Origin: a virus
Virus record (IMG/VR): IMGVR_UViG_3300021961_000431
Span: 1-29,812 of that record
DNA length: 29,812 nt
Strand: one strand, 5' to 3'
Shown here: piece after piece, positions 8,697-15,311 of the stretch
Position numbering within the stretch: the first letter of the stretch is position 1
How the letters are laid out: every line of letters starts with the position of its first letter
Translations under genes and position numbers: made by a program
Notes under the pieces: generated by a model
What the model was told of the DNA's origin: nothing
The model's database searches: none
Seen by the model: only the letters and a program-made list of their open reading frames with translations

Positions 8697-9632
8697 TTAT
8701 TCGATAAGCTTACCCCGGAAGAAAGCCTTCTCTTTGTGAACAGAGCAGAACTCGGGGTAGATGAGTTCACCATCCACAATTGTAAGAACAGCAAACCCGG
8801 AGCAGTGATTCATCGGGTTGTCTTCTCCGTAGTGCATGTGGTCGCCATCAATTTCCGCTAGGGTGCCAGTATCGATCCCCCAACGTGTTCCTTTATAATC
8901 CGTGAACAAAGTGGCTTGCAACCTATGTAGGTGTCCTGTTGCCATAGACACTCCACTGTAGAGAGTGTTGTTCCATGTGGCATGTACACCATTACGGAAC
9001 CTGTGTTTAATCATCAAGCTGTCGTTGACGAATAAACTGATCGTGTGATTCCAGCGAGGGAAGTGATCCTTAAGAGTGAACCCGCCAACGCCTTCGTACT
9101 CTGGAACTGCTTGGGCTAACCGCGCCTCGAAGCGCATGTCGTGGTTGCCCATCGTCCACCAGAGCTTAGCTTTTCCAGCGACAGCCTCAATCTCAGCGAG
9201 ACGTATTTGCACAGCATCAAGCTCTTGCTTTACGTTAGGCGTACTACCCCAGCCCATCTTAGGGAATCGGCTAATAGACGAACCATCAAACAAGTCACCG
9301 TTCATTACGATGATTTCTGGTTTGATGTCTGCTATAACCTTCAGCATTGCTTTGTGTGCAGTGCTTTCAACCCCCGGCCAATAGTGAGCATCAGAAGCAA
9401 TAAGTATCGTGCCGTTTTTCAACTGACAGTCAACTCGTGGCGAATGCTCCCTAACCGTAAACGTAGGGGATCTTGGATCATCGCTGGTCAATAGCCGACC
9501 TAGCTTTTTCTCCAAGCTCTTACGACGTGCATGAACATTGCGAACATTTATGTCAAAAGCTTTTGCTACTTTCGCAGCCGACTTGAGTCTGTCCCATGCG
9601 GATATAAACTCGTGATCGCTGACTTTTTGCAT
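8697..9632 (-). CDS. Calcineurin-like metallophosphoesterase with N-terminal helix-turn-helix-like region
   Basis: A 311-residue protein. All metallophosphoesterase motifs are present in order: D81-x-H83 (SDAHYWPG), G112-D113-x-x-D116 (NGDLFDG), G162-N-H-D165 (MGNHDMRF), H210 (KHRF) and G233-H-x-H236 (TGHLH). These form a dinuclear metal site that hydrolyses phosphomono- or diesters. Residues 8-45 (ISAWDRLKSAAKVAKAFDIN, then a basic helix) read as a helix-turn-helix-like DNA-binding segment, so nucleic acid is a likely substrate. That is inference. A strong site (AAGGAGG) precedes the ATG. It lies between the lysis cassette and nozzle gene. The role could be host DNA or RNA processing, or repair. 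Confidence 0.92.
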   Translation of the reverse strand: MQKVSDHEFISAWDRLKSAAKVAKAFDINVRNVHARRKSLEKKLGRLLTSDDPRSPTFTVREHSPRVDCQLKNGTILIASDAHYWPGVESTAHKAMLKVIADIKPEIIVMNGDLFDGSSISRFPKMGWGSTPNVKQELDAVQIRLAEIEAVAGKAKLWWTMGNHDMRFEARLAQAVPEYEGVGGFTLKDHFPRWNHTISLFVNDSLMIKHRFRNGVHATWNNTLYSGVSMATGHLHRLQATLFTDYKGTRWGIDTGTLAEIDGDHMHYGEDNPMNHCSGFAVLTIVDGELIYPEFCSVHKEKAFFRGKLIE

Positions 9633-9641
9633 ACGGCCTCC

Positions 9642-9818
9642 TTAGACTAGCTGCTTGAGTACGTCTCCTATCGCAGCTAAATGGGGTGAGCCTAATGACA
9701 CAGCTATGATTGCATACAGAATCTTCTTCATGTGGCACAGCTCTCTCTCTAGTGCGGCAATCTTACCACCGTGGTTTTCGAGTTCTCGCTGCACTTGTAT
9801 TTGCAAATCGTCGCTCAT
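9642..9818 (-). CDS. Short coiled-coil plus single-TM protein (XhlA-like layout)
   Basis: A 58-residue protein starting MSDDLQIQVQRELENHGGKI. The first 30 residues are a polar amphipathic helix. Residues about 33-50 (ILYAIIAVSLGSPHLAAI) form one hydrophobic segment. Its ATG overlaps the stop of the endolysin gene (ATGA), and its own stop is fused to the ribosome site of the phosphoesterase gene (TAAGGAGG). Coiled coil followed by one TM near an endolysin is the layout of XhlA-type accessory lysis peptides, so it may assist the holin. No specific residue match can be claimed. Confidence 0.65.
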   Translation of the reverse strand: MSDDLQIQVQRELENHGGKIAALERELCHMKKILYAIIAVSLGSPHLAAIGDVLKQLV

Positions 9819-10234
9819 GCTATCACCTCACCCATCCTTAGTTGGGCCATAGTTTTGCCGCCTGTGTACTGGAAATGTGCAAGCTCTTTGAACTTCTTCC
9901 AATCACCAGCCCACTCTAAACCAGCCTCTTTGCCCAACTTACCTACGGTTTGCCATACTGGATCATTACCATCCCATACTGGCTTACCGCTGCGCAATGG
10001 TACTACATCTACGGCGCATCTGTAATTATGCCAACTTTCGCCAGCTTTTGCATTGGTTACCTTCTTTCCGGGTGCCGTTCTTCCCTGCGCGTACAGGGCG
10101 TTCTGGCTTTCGTTGTCCCGGTATGTCGAAGTTACCAATAAGTCAATATCGTTATTATGACACAACTCAATAAACTTGTTGACTTTTTCCTGCACAACTG
10201 GTAGGAGATCGTCTATCTTCCTGCTATTTATCAT
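9815..10234 (-). CDS. Endolysin, M15-type D-Ala/L-Ala-D-Glu peptidase
   Basis: A 139-residue protein, the usual size for phage M15 endolysins such as T5 Lys. It shows the T-S-T-Y-R-x-x-x-x-Q-x-x-L-Y-x-Q-G-R-T segment (residues 35-53), the zinc motif S67-W-H69-x-x-R-x-A-x-D76 and a third ligand in AHFQY (H120). In the common form this last motif is HxE; here it is H-F-Q, with W112 nearby. The enzyme cleaves peptide stems of peptidoglycan and acts in the periplasm. There is no signal peptide, so export needs the holin. It overlaps the Rz gene by 11 bases and the next small gene by 4. Confidence 0.92.
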   Translation of the reverse strand: MINSRKIDDLLPVVQEKVNKFIELCHNNDIDLLVTSTYRDNESQNALYAQGRTAPGKKVTNAKAGESWHNYRCAVDVVPLRSGKPVWDGNDPVWQTVGKLGKEAGLEWAGDWKKFKELAHFQYTGGKTMAQLRMGEVIA

Positions 10235-10718
10235 TTGATATCTCCCTCAAGATTCCTTGGCATGCGGTAAGTTGCTCGACTATTTTGTCGGCTTCGACTC
10301 TTCGTTCAACAAGTCGCTTGGCAACCTCATCAGAAAGTTTGGCTGTCGTTCCACCATCACATCGGCAGGGATTGGCGGGATCACCGGGCACTCCGTCTTT
10401 ACCAGCACTGGCTTCGACGCTGATGCGCAACCCGTCAGAACGAAAGCGCTCAAGAGCAGCAGCTTTTTCACGATCCTTCTCCTGTAGTTTTACTTGGTAA
10501 TGTTTCGATTGGCTGTTCAGCTTTTGGGTCAGTTCGCGTTCCTTGGACATCGCTTGGTCGTGGGCTTCCTTTACTGCCACAGCGACAGCTTCCGCCTCCT
10601 TTACACGAGCAGCGTCCCACTCCCCCTGTTTCAGAGAATCCCCTAGCCACCAGCCCGTCGCAAATAGGGCAACCGCTATCACTGCTGCAAATATCCATTT
10701 AGCGCTCCATATCGGCAT
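10224..10718 (-). CDS. Rz: Rz-like inner-membrane spanin
   Basis: A 164-residue protein with an N-terminal signal anchor at about residues 8-26 (WIFAAVIAVALFATGWWLG). A long charged helical periplasmic domain spans about residues 30-100 (AEAVAVAVKEAHDQAMSK and following), and the C-terminal region has three Cys (PCRC, TACQG). This is the i-spanin layout. It pairs with the outer-membrane lipoprotein encoded inside it and fuses inner and outer membranes at the last step of lysis of Gram-negative cells. It overlaps the holin gene upstream by 20 bases and the endolysin downstream by 11. Confidence 0.9.
   Translation of the reverse strand: MPIWSAKWIFAAVIAVALFATGWWLGDSLKQGEWDAARVKEAEAVAVAVKEAHDQAMSKERELTQKLNSQSKHYQVKLQEKDREKAAALERFRSDGLRISVEASAGKDGVPGDPANPCRCDGGTTAKLSDEVAKRLVERRVEADKIVEQLTACQGILREISNDK
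10280..10471 (-). CDS. Rz1: Rz1-like outer-membrane spanin lipoprotein, wholly embedded in Rz
   Basis: A 63-residue ORF in another frame, entirely inside the Rz gene. It begins MKKLLLLSAFVLTGC, a lipoprotein signal with lipobox L-T-G-C15. The mature part is about 49 residues with a Pro-rich piece (CPVIPPIPADV), as in Rz1 o-spanins. After lipidation it would sit in the outer membrane and bind Rz across the periplasm. Nested overlap in the alternative frame is the lambda-type arrangement and is hard to explain by chance given the lipobox. Confidence 0.9.
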   Translation of the reverse strand: MKKLLLLSAFVLTGCASASKPVLVKTECPVIPPIPADVMVERQPNFLMRLPSDLLNEESKPTK

Positions 10719-10983
10719 TGCTCTTCACCTTTTCAATTTTCTCTTGGCCGCGAGTAAAGGCCGCTACACCAAGCACTGCACCGAAAGCCATGTGGAACAA
10801 ACCACCATTGGACAATGTGAGGGGCACCCACTGTTGGGCAACTTCACCCTTGCCGTGGATTTGCAGCAAAGACCAAATGATAGGGAAGGCAAGGAAGTCT
10901 GCTAGGTTGATTATCATATAGACAATCGCCATCATGGGTCGCCACTTAGTAGTCATCCAATCTTCACCAAACCATTTTGTCAT
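10699..10983 (-). CDS. Holin, two hydrophobic segments
   Basis: A 94-residue protein. The ATG at 10983 overlaps the upstream stop by one base (TGATG) with GGAGG upstream. Two in-frame GTG codons just before it are less likely starts. It has two membrane segments (about residues 15-40, MMAIVYMIINLADFLAFPII, and about 62-80, GGLFHMAFGAVLGVAAFTRG), a charged C-terminus (KIEKVKSNADMER), and a W-x-P-L-T-L-x-x-GG linker. This agrees with a family of small phage holins. It would form the inner-membrane lesion that releases the endolysin. It is directly followed by Rz/Rz1 and the endolysin. Confidence 0.85.
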   Translation of the reverse strand: MTKWFGEDWMTTKWRPMMAIVYMIINLADFLAFPIIWSLLQIHGKGEVAQQWVPLTLSNGGLFHMAFGAVLGVAAFTRGQEKIEKVKSNADMER

Positions 10984-11504
10984 CACCACCTACCTCCTTG
11001 TGTGAACATCCATATCGTAAACGCGAATATTGCTATACCGATAATACCGCCAACCACTCCGACGATAATCTCGTTCCTTCTTGCCTTCTTGCGTTTGGCC
11101 TCGCCTATCAATCTTTGTTGGTGCATCCTTGCTGCGCGGATTGCCTCTTGCTCAGCGGCTATGATCTTAGCGCGCTCCATACACATCTCTTCATACAGAC
11201 CAGACTCATTAAAACCGTAGATCAAAGTCTCTCGTAGCTCAACCTCCATGCGTATCATCTCTCGACGCATGAATACTATGTCTAGTGCCTTCTGTGTTGC
11301 GGTTCTTCCGTCTTCCTCTGTTGTGGGTACGCCAGCTTGTGACTTCTGGTATGCGACTTCGATTTGGCCTTGGGCATTAAAAAAGGTGCTGAGATCCTTG
11401 TAGACCTCACGCACCTCTTTGCCTAACTGGACAGCAGCCTTAACTCCCTTGACTGCTGCCTGTGCTCCCTCGAAGACCGCAAACAACACTGCGGCTTCAA
11501 TCAT
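10983..11504 (-). CDS. Tail-anchored membrane protein next to holin, unknown function
   Basis: A 173-residue protein from the ATG at 11504, one base after the upstream stop. An upstream extension to 11585 would lie wholly inside the previous gene. The N-terminus is mildly hydrophobic (MIEAAVLFAVFEGAQAAVKG). The central part (residues about 60-140) is helical, charged and Met/Glu/Arg-rich. The C-terminus has a basic patch (KRKKARRNE) followed by one clear membrane helix (IIVGVVGGIIGIAIFAFTIW) and a short tail. The topology is that of a cytoplasmic protein anchored in the inner membrane. Overlap with the holin suggests a lysis-timing or membrane role. Alternatively, it is a virion membrane-interaction protein. 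Confidence 0.75.
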   Translation of the reverse strand: MIEAAVLFAVFEGAQAAVKGVKAAVQLGKEVREVYKDLSTFFNAQGQIEVAYQKSQAGVPTTEEDGRTATQKALDIVFMRREMIRMEVELRETLIYGFNESGLYEEMCMERAKIIAAEQEAIRAARMHQQRLIGEAKRKKARRNEIIVGVVGGIIGIAIFAFTIWMFTQGGRW

Positions 11505-11505
11505 T

Positions 11506-12225
11506 CTACTCTCCGAAAGTTTTCCTCCAATGCGCAAAGTCCTGCACAAATTTGGTTTGCTTAATCCAATCGAGCAGTCGGACATCCCTGTGTTTCTCAG
11601 GATTGTAGTTCTCGCAACTGTGTGAGATCTCGTCCTTTGGAACTAGGATGTACTGCGCTATAGGCGTTCCAGCAGGTATCAACTCGATGCCTTCTTTTAC
11701 ATTCCATCTAAAGAATGGATTCATCGCAGCCCAGCCGTAGTTTCTATCGAAGACCCCCGGCAGGATTTCAAACCTACTATCGTCTTGGTACGGTATGCCC
11801 ATCTCAAGAAGGTAGTATCCCTTTGGTACATTCACCCGCCAACCACTGTTGTACTTCAGTATGTGCCTCAGAGAATCCTTAGGCCAATCGTTGAAGTTCT
11901 TGGTTAGGTTCTGCTCGTGGAAAAAATCTATGGATGGAGTCTCCCAATTCCAAGGAGTTCTCCATTGGAAACCTAGGCCATCGCCATTTGTTTCAATTGT
12001 TATATCAGACCAAGTGCGCATCACCCACCCTGTGCGCAGCAAGTTGAATATGCCGGGGCACCTAGCTGCGTGGGCGTTGGAATTCAGTTTCCAAGACGGG
12101 TCTTTGCTCTTAGAGCGAAAGTCTTCTCTGGTTCTTTCTAGCCAGCCGTATGGAATGTCCTTGGACTTTTCCATTGGGTATAGATCTGCAACACGGTCTA
12201 CTTCATTTACGAACGTAAGATGCAC
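11506..12225 (-). CDS. DUF6065-like beta-rich protein, unknown function
   Basis: I place the start at GTG 12225 (HLTFVNEVDRVADLYPMEKS follows) because GGAGGG precedes it by four bases. An in-frame TTG at 12261 lies deeper inside the upstream gene and lacks a site. The product is 239 residues. Motifs include ARCPGIFNLLRTGWV and DITIET in the first half, then NSGWRVNVPKGYYLLEMGIP, GVFDRNYGWAAMNPFF and IPAGTPIAQYILVPKDE. The C-P-x-hh-x-h-h-x-T-G-W and GTPIAQ blocks recall DUF6065-type proteins seen in aquatic phages, probably a jelly-roll fold. It overlaps the end of the oxygenase-like gene by 23 bases. No function is known. Confidence 0.75.
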   Translation of the reverse strand: MHLTFVNEVDRVADLYPMEKSKDIPYGWLERTREDFRSKSKDPSWKLNSNAHAARCPGIFNLLRTGWVMRTWSDITIETNGDGLGFQWRTPWNWETPSIDFFHEQNLTKNFNDWPKDSLRHILKYNSGWRVNVPKGYYLLEMGIPYQDDSRFEILPGVFDRNYGWAAMNPFFRWNVKEGIELIPAGTPIAQYILVPKDEISHSCENYNPEKHRDVRLLDWIKQTKFVQDFAHWRKTFGE

Positions 12226-12754
12226 AAGCCCTCCGTAGGGTATCAAAATCGGTACGGACAAAACTCATAGTTAAAACCATGCGCCTTGTTCCCGGCCTCA
12301 ATGATACACCGTGTGGTACAGAAACGTCTAGCAGATAACTACTACCTTCTTCTGCCTCAAAGGATTCAATCTCTACTGGTGCCTCTCCGGGTTGCCAACT
12401 ATAGAAGTGCGTCTTCTCTCCGTTGACTTCCATGTAATAGTTAAGGCTTGCCACTCTTGCAAGATCTACATGCGCTCCAAACATCGGCTTGATTGAACCG
12501 AGTGGTACGTTCATCTCAAGTATCGAAAGCTCTGGAACTTCCAGCCTTAGGATGTTTGATGGTAGTTGCCCTAGTATGTAGTCCTTTGCCCTGCGACTAT
12601 CTATCAGTAGCACGTCCGTCGGAAGCAGGTCGTGATCCTTTGCCTGTTCCTGCGCGTACTTTTGTCTACGGCCTAAGGTTCTATGTACCGGAAGTGGTAC
12701 GCTCTTTAAACAATTGACATCAATCTGCAAGTCCAGCGGCGCGTAGTTTTTCAT
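12203..12754 (-). CDS. Putative 2OG-Fe(II) oxygenase, tandem copy B
   Basis: A 183-residue protein, paralogous to the gene just upstream over its C-terminal 120 residues with almost identical spacing. It has H95-x-D97 (GAHVDLARVASLNYY), a distal H148 (DVSVPHGVSL) and R158 exactly ten residues later. This is the facial-triad plus 2-oxoglutarate-binding Arg pattern of non-haem iron oxygenases. Shared elements with copy A are LP, AHxDxxRxAS, GE-x-T-x-FY, SF-x-A-x-x-G-x-x-YLL and SFV-x-T-x-F. Its ATG lies 35 bases inside copy A and has only a weak ribosome site, so it is probably coupled. Substrate unknown. Free amino acids, tail fibre residues or small molecules are all possible. Confidence 0.78.
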   Translation of the reverse strand: MKNYAPLDLQIDVNCLKSVPLPVHRTLGRRQKYAQEQAKDHDLLPTDVLLIDSRRAKDYILGQLPSNILRLEVPELSILEMNVPLGSIKPMFGAHVDLARVASLNYYMEVNGEKTHFYSWQPGEAPVEIESFEAEEGSSYLLDVSVPHGVSLRPGTRRMVLTMSFVRTDFDTLRRACASYVRK

Positions 12755-13280
12755 GTACTATCTCGAATGGCGTTGTCACAAATGAAAACCCAAGAGACTT
12801 GCGTATGTGGGGGTGGGCAAGTCGCACGTCGTGAACCTTATCGTTGTTTAGCAAATAGACATCACCACTATTTGCAACGAAGCTTGCAACCTTAACAAGA
12901 TTGGCTCCTTCGTACTCATAGAACGATGTCTCTTCTCCGTGAGTATCAAAGAAGAAAGTCACGCTTGCCAACCTAGTCATGTCCCTGTGAGCTGGTAAAA
13001 CATTAGCGCTGTGCTGTGGTCGGATGTTCATTGCCCACAAGTCAGGCATTTCTATCTCAACAAGTTCTTTCGGGAGGTGCTGCAACAACGCTTGTGCGTC
13101 TTCCTCCCTAGGAACATAGGTTGCATTTGGTATCGCAACGTAGTTATCAAATTGCTTACGAGCCCTCAAAGCGTGTTTCTGTGCTGCGTCGTAGTACTTC
13201 AACACTGGCATCTTAGTTGCATCCAGTAGCAACCCATCACTTGACACGGTTATATTGAGCTTTGTAAAGTAAGGTGACAC
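12720..13280 (-). CDS. Putative 2OG-Fe(II) oxygenase, tandem copy A
   Basis: A 186-residue protein starting with GTG at 13280 directly after the upstream stop (GAGAGG site). Predicted double-stranded beta-helix with H98-x-D100 (AHRDMTRLASVTFFF), distal H150 (KVHDVRL) and R160 ten residues on. That equals the iron and 2-oxoglutarate ligand set. E116 and F120-Y121 lie in the same GE-x-T-x-FY turn as in copy B. The first 90 residues are less conserved between copies. The family would couple oxidation of 2-oxoglutarate to hydroxylation of a substrate. It lies behind the tail-fibre genes, so fibre modification is one possibility; a metabolic role is another. Confidence 0.78.
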   Translation of the reverse strand: MSPYFTKLNITVSSDGLLLDATKMPVLKYYDAAQKHALRARKQFDNYVAIPNATYVPREEDAQALLQHLPKELVEIEMPDLWAMNIRPQHSANVLPAHRDMTRLASVTFFFDTHGEETSFYEYEGANLVKVASFVANSGDVYLLNNDKVHDVRLAHPHIRKSLGFSFVTTPFEIVHEKLRAAGLAD

Positions 13281-13281
13281 A

Positions 13282-13797
13282 TTAACCTCTCACAACAATC
13301 CACATGCTATCCATGTTGAACATAACTTCTTTGCTGCCAACAAAACGGATTGACCTCGGGCCAGTAACTTGACGACCCTCAATCACAAACCCGCCATCCA
13401 TCAGGAACACCTTGTCTCCATCTTGGAAGGTGTGAGCAGTGTTGGGTGCTACGCGATGAACATCAAAGTCAGGCAGTCCATCAGAGTTAGCTGTGCTATT
13501 AAAACAAAATACAACTGCTGGCTCTGTTACAGTAAGAAGGTAGTCACCTTGCACCAGTGGAGAGTCTTTGGTGTTCCAGCCGCGAGTCTGCTCAGTGACC
13601 ACGCCAGTTGCGAGATTCTCGTGGGTGTTGTGCCCTTGAACCATAAACCAGTGATATACACCAGCATCTTTAATCGAGCCATCAGCCTCAACCGTAAAAT
13701 AATTGGAAGCCATTACCTTGTCGTTGATTAGCTCACCGCGACGAAGTTCAGTCTTGTCAATTACCCAACCGTGGCAAGGGTAAGATTTAATGTTCAT
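13282..13797 (-). CDS. Beta-rich, cupin-like small protein, unknown function
   Basis: A 171-residue protein starting MNIKSYPCHGWVIDKTELRR. The ATG overlaps the upstream stop (TAATG) with GGAGG nearby. It is strand-rich throughout, with a segment VAPNTAHTFQDGDKVFLMDG and GFVIEGRQVTGPRSI that resembles the second half of a cupin barrel (His, then G-D, then G). Conserved metal residues typical of cupins are incomplete, so activity is uncertain. It is located between the adhesin's small partner and the tandem oxygenases. It may be a receptor-binding accessory, a fibre chaperone or a small sensor. I do not recognise a named family. Confidence 0.72.
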   Translation of the reverse strand: MNIKSYPCHGWVIDKTELRRGELINDKVMASNYFTVEADGSIKDAGVYHWFMVQGHNTHENLATGVVTEQTRGWNTKDSPLVQGDYLLTVTEPAVVFCFNSTANSDGLPDFDVHRVAPNTAHTFQDGDKVFLMDGGFVIEGRQVTGPRSIRFVGSKEVMFNMDSMWIVVRG

Positions 13798-14003
13798 TAC
13801 AGTACCTCCACATCTTCTTCAGGATTGCGCACTTGCACAAACTCTTGAGAGTCTGGGTAGTACACCCATGAGTCGGCCACAACATAGTCAGGGCAGTCAA
13901 CCCAATACAAAGGTTCTGCGACAGGGAACTCGGATGGCATAACCTCTGCCACCCGAAGAGCATCACCTCTTGGTTCATTAGGGGATATAAGTGCTTTCAT
14001 CAT
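13797..14003 (-). CDS. Small acidic tail-fibre-associated protein
   Basis: A 68-residue acidic protein starting MMKALISPNEPR. Either of the two adjacent ATGs may be used; GAGGG lies just upstream. The core RVAEVMPSEFPVAEPLYWVD, then CPDYVVADSWVYY, recalls short proteins commonly found right behind phage tail-fibre genes (V-x-W-V-D-C-x-D-x-V-x-A-D pattern). It may help assemble or cap the fibre. It lies ten bases after the Gly-rich fibre gene and shares a base with the next gene. Confidence 0.75.
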   Translation of the reverse strand: MMKALISPNEPRGDALRVAEVMPSEFPVAEPLYWVDCPDYVVADSWVYYPDSQEFVQVRNPEEDVEVL

Positions 14004-14012
14004 TGCCCTCTA

Positions 14013-15299
14013 TTAGTAGAATTCCCATACTAGCACAAGACCGTCTGCGCCAGATCCAGCGTTGTTAGTGCCGCTGATGTACCCGCCGCCACCACCACCG
14101 CCATAGAGATAACCATTGCTGTTGTTTACTACTGCCGATGATGCGGTTCTTGCGCCGAATCCGCCAGCACCAAAGGCCAAGCCGGGTACGCCGCCAGCAC
14201 TTGAAACAGAGCCAGCCACGTCTGCGCCAGCAGTTCCTTGAACATTAACATCACCGCTAGAACCAGCGCCACCAGATCCACCAATAGACGAAGTGGTAGC
14301 AGGAGCAGATCCGTCATACTTAAAACCACCGCCGCCGCCAGTAGCAGAGTTGTGTGAGCCAAACGAAGAAGTTCCGCCAGCGCCACCATCAGTGTTGGTT
14401 GTTCCCGTCTTGGAAGCAGTACCACCAGTACCAACCGTAACAGTCTCGGTTGAACCAAGGGCGCTCTCAAGAATCATCTTGCGAGAATAGCCACCGCCAC
14501 CACCGCCAGCACCACCGTAAGTTACCTTACCAACAACACCGCGAGTAGAGCCGCCACCGCCAGCACCAACGACCTCAGTCATCACAGCCTTCAGGCCAGT
14601 GTCTTTAGTCCAAGTACCATTTGAGGCAAAGACAACTAGCTGCGGAGGATCTGACGTAAAGGTAATCGCGCCTGTCGAGCCGTTGAAGCTAGTCACACCA
14701 TCATTGGTGATTGTCTTATTGGCATTGGTTCCGGTAATTGAAATACCAGTACCAGCAGTCAGAGCAAGCACACCAGTGTTATCTATCTCCACGTTGCCAG
14801 CTTGACCATCACCGTTGGTTACAGTGATACCGTCGCCAGCAGTGATCGTGCGCGATACCGATGTGTGGTCGCCGTTACGAACGATGAAGCCGTTGCTGTC
14901 TGGATCTTGTGCAGCGTCCAGATTGATACGAGCGTCCAGAGCGTTGTCTGCGCCAGTACCACCTTGAGCAACTGCCAAGTCAACAATGTTCTCACCCTCA
15001 GCAGCAGCAGCTAAGCCAGCAGCAGTAGGACGCAGTTCAAACTTGTCACCACCTACCCATGCAGCAGCAGTGGTGCCATCTTGACCACGGACAACAGTCA
15101 TCACGTCACCAGAACGAGCCGTGACCTTGACGATCTCTATGTCGTTGTTGGAGTTGTTGAGTGTTGCATAAAAGTAATCAGCACCACCAGCAGCAGGGAA
15201 CAACGCGCCAGTAGCACCAGCAACAGTAATCGTGGTATCACCGCTAGTTATCCCTGACGCTATTGTGGTCGTGGCGTTGTTAGCCCATTTAATAGCCAT
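14013..15299 (-). CDS. Tail fibre / adhesin with glycine-rich C-terminal domain
   Basis: A 428-residue protein. The N-terminus (residues 1-95, IASGITSGDTTITVAGATGA, VTARSGDVMTVVRGQDGTTA) is a typical virion-attachment region of phage fibres. The middle repeats short beta motifs (AVAQGGTGADNA, LTAGTGISIT), as in trimeric fibres. From about residue 245 the protein is glycine-dense (VVGAGGGGS, YGGAGGGGGGYSRKMI, ATGGGGGFKYDG, LYGGGGGGGYISG) and ends GADGLVLVWEFY. This matches Gly-rich receptor-binding domains with polyglycine packing between loops that contact the host. The variable loops probably set host range. A good ribosome site (AGGAGAAACGA) precedes the ATG. Confidence 0.88.
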   Translation of the reverse strand: MAIKWANNATTTIASGITSGDTTITVAGATGALFPAAGGADYFYATLNNSNNDIEIVKVTARSGDVMTVVRGQDGTTAAAWVGGDKFELRPTAAGLAAAAEGENIVDLAVAQGGTGADNALDARINLDAAQDPDSNGFIVRNGDHTSVSRTITAGDGITVTNGDGQAGNVEIDNTGVLALTAGTGISITGTNANKTITNDGVTSFNGSTGAITFTSDPPQLVVFASNGTWTKDTGLKAVMTEVVGAGGGGSTRGVVGKVTYGGAGGGGGGYSRKMILESALGSTETVTVGTGGTASKTGTTNTDGGAGGTSSFGSHNSATGGGGGFKYDGSAPATTSSIGGSGGAGSSGDVNVQGTAGADVAGSVSSAGGVPGLAFGAGGFGARTASSAVVNNSNGYLYGGGGGGGYISGTNNAGSGADGLVLVWEFY

Positions 15300-15311
15300 T
15301 CGTTTCTCCTA

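Noticed and set aside
10468-10698. 76-codon frame in Rz
   Set aside because: A third frame in the same stretch; no signal peptide or lipobox, unlike the Rz1 frame.
11505-11585. N-terminal extension of the tail-anchored membrane protein
   Set aside because: It lies inside the upstream gene, and a better-placed ATG exists at 11504 right after that gene's stop.
14129-14470. 113-codon minus-strand frame in the glycine-rich part of the adhesin
   Set aside because: It is the shifted reading of Gly/Ala repeats (Leu-rich) and has no start signal.
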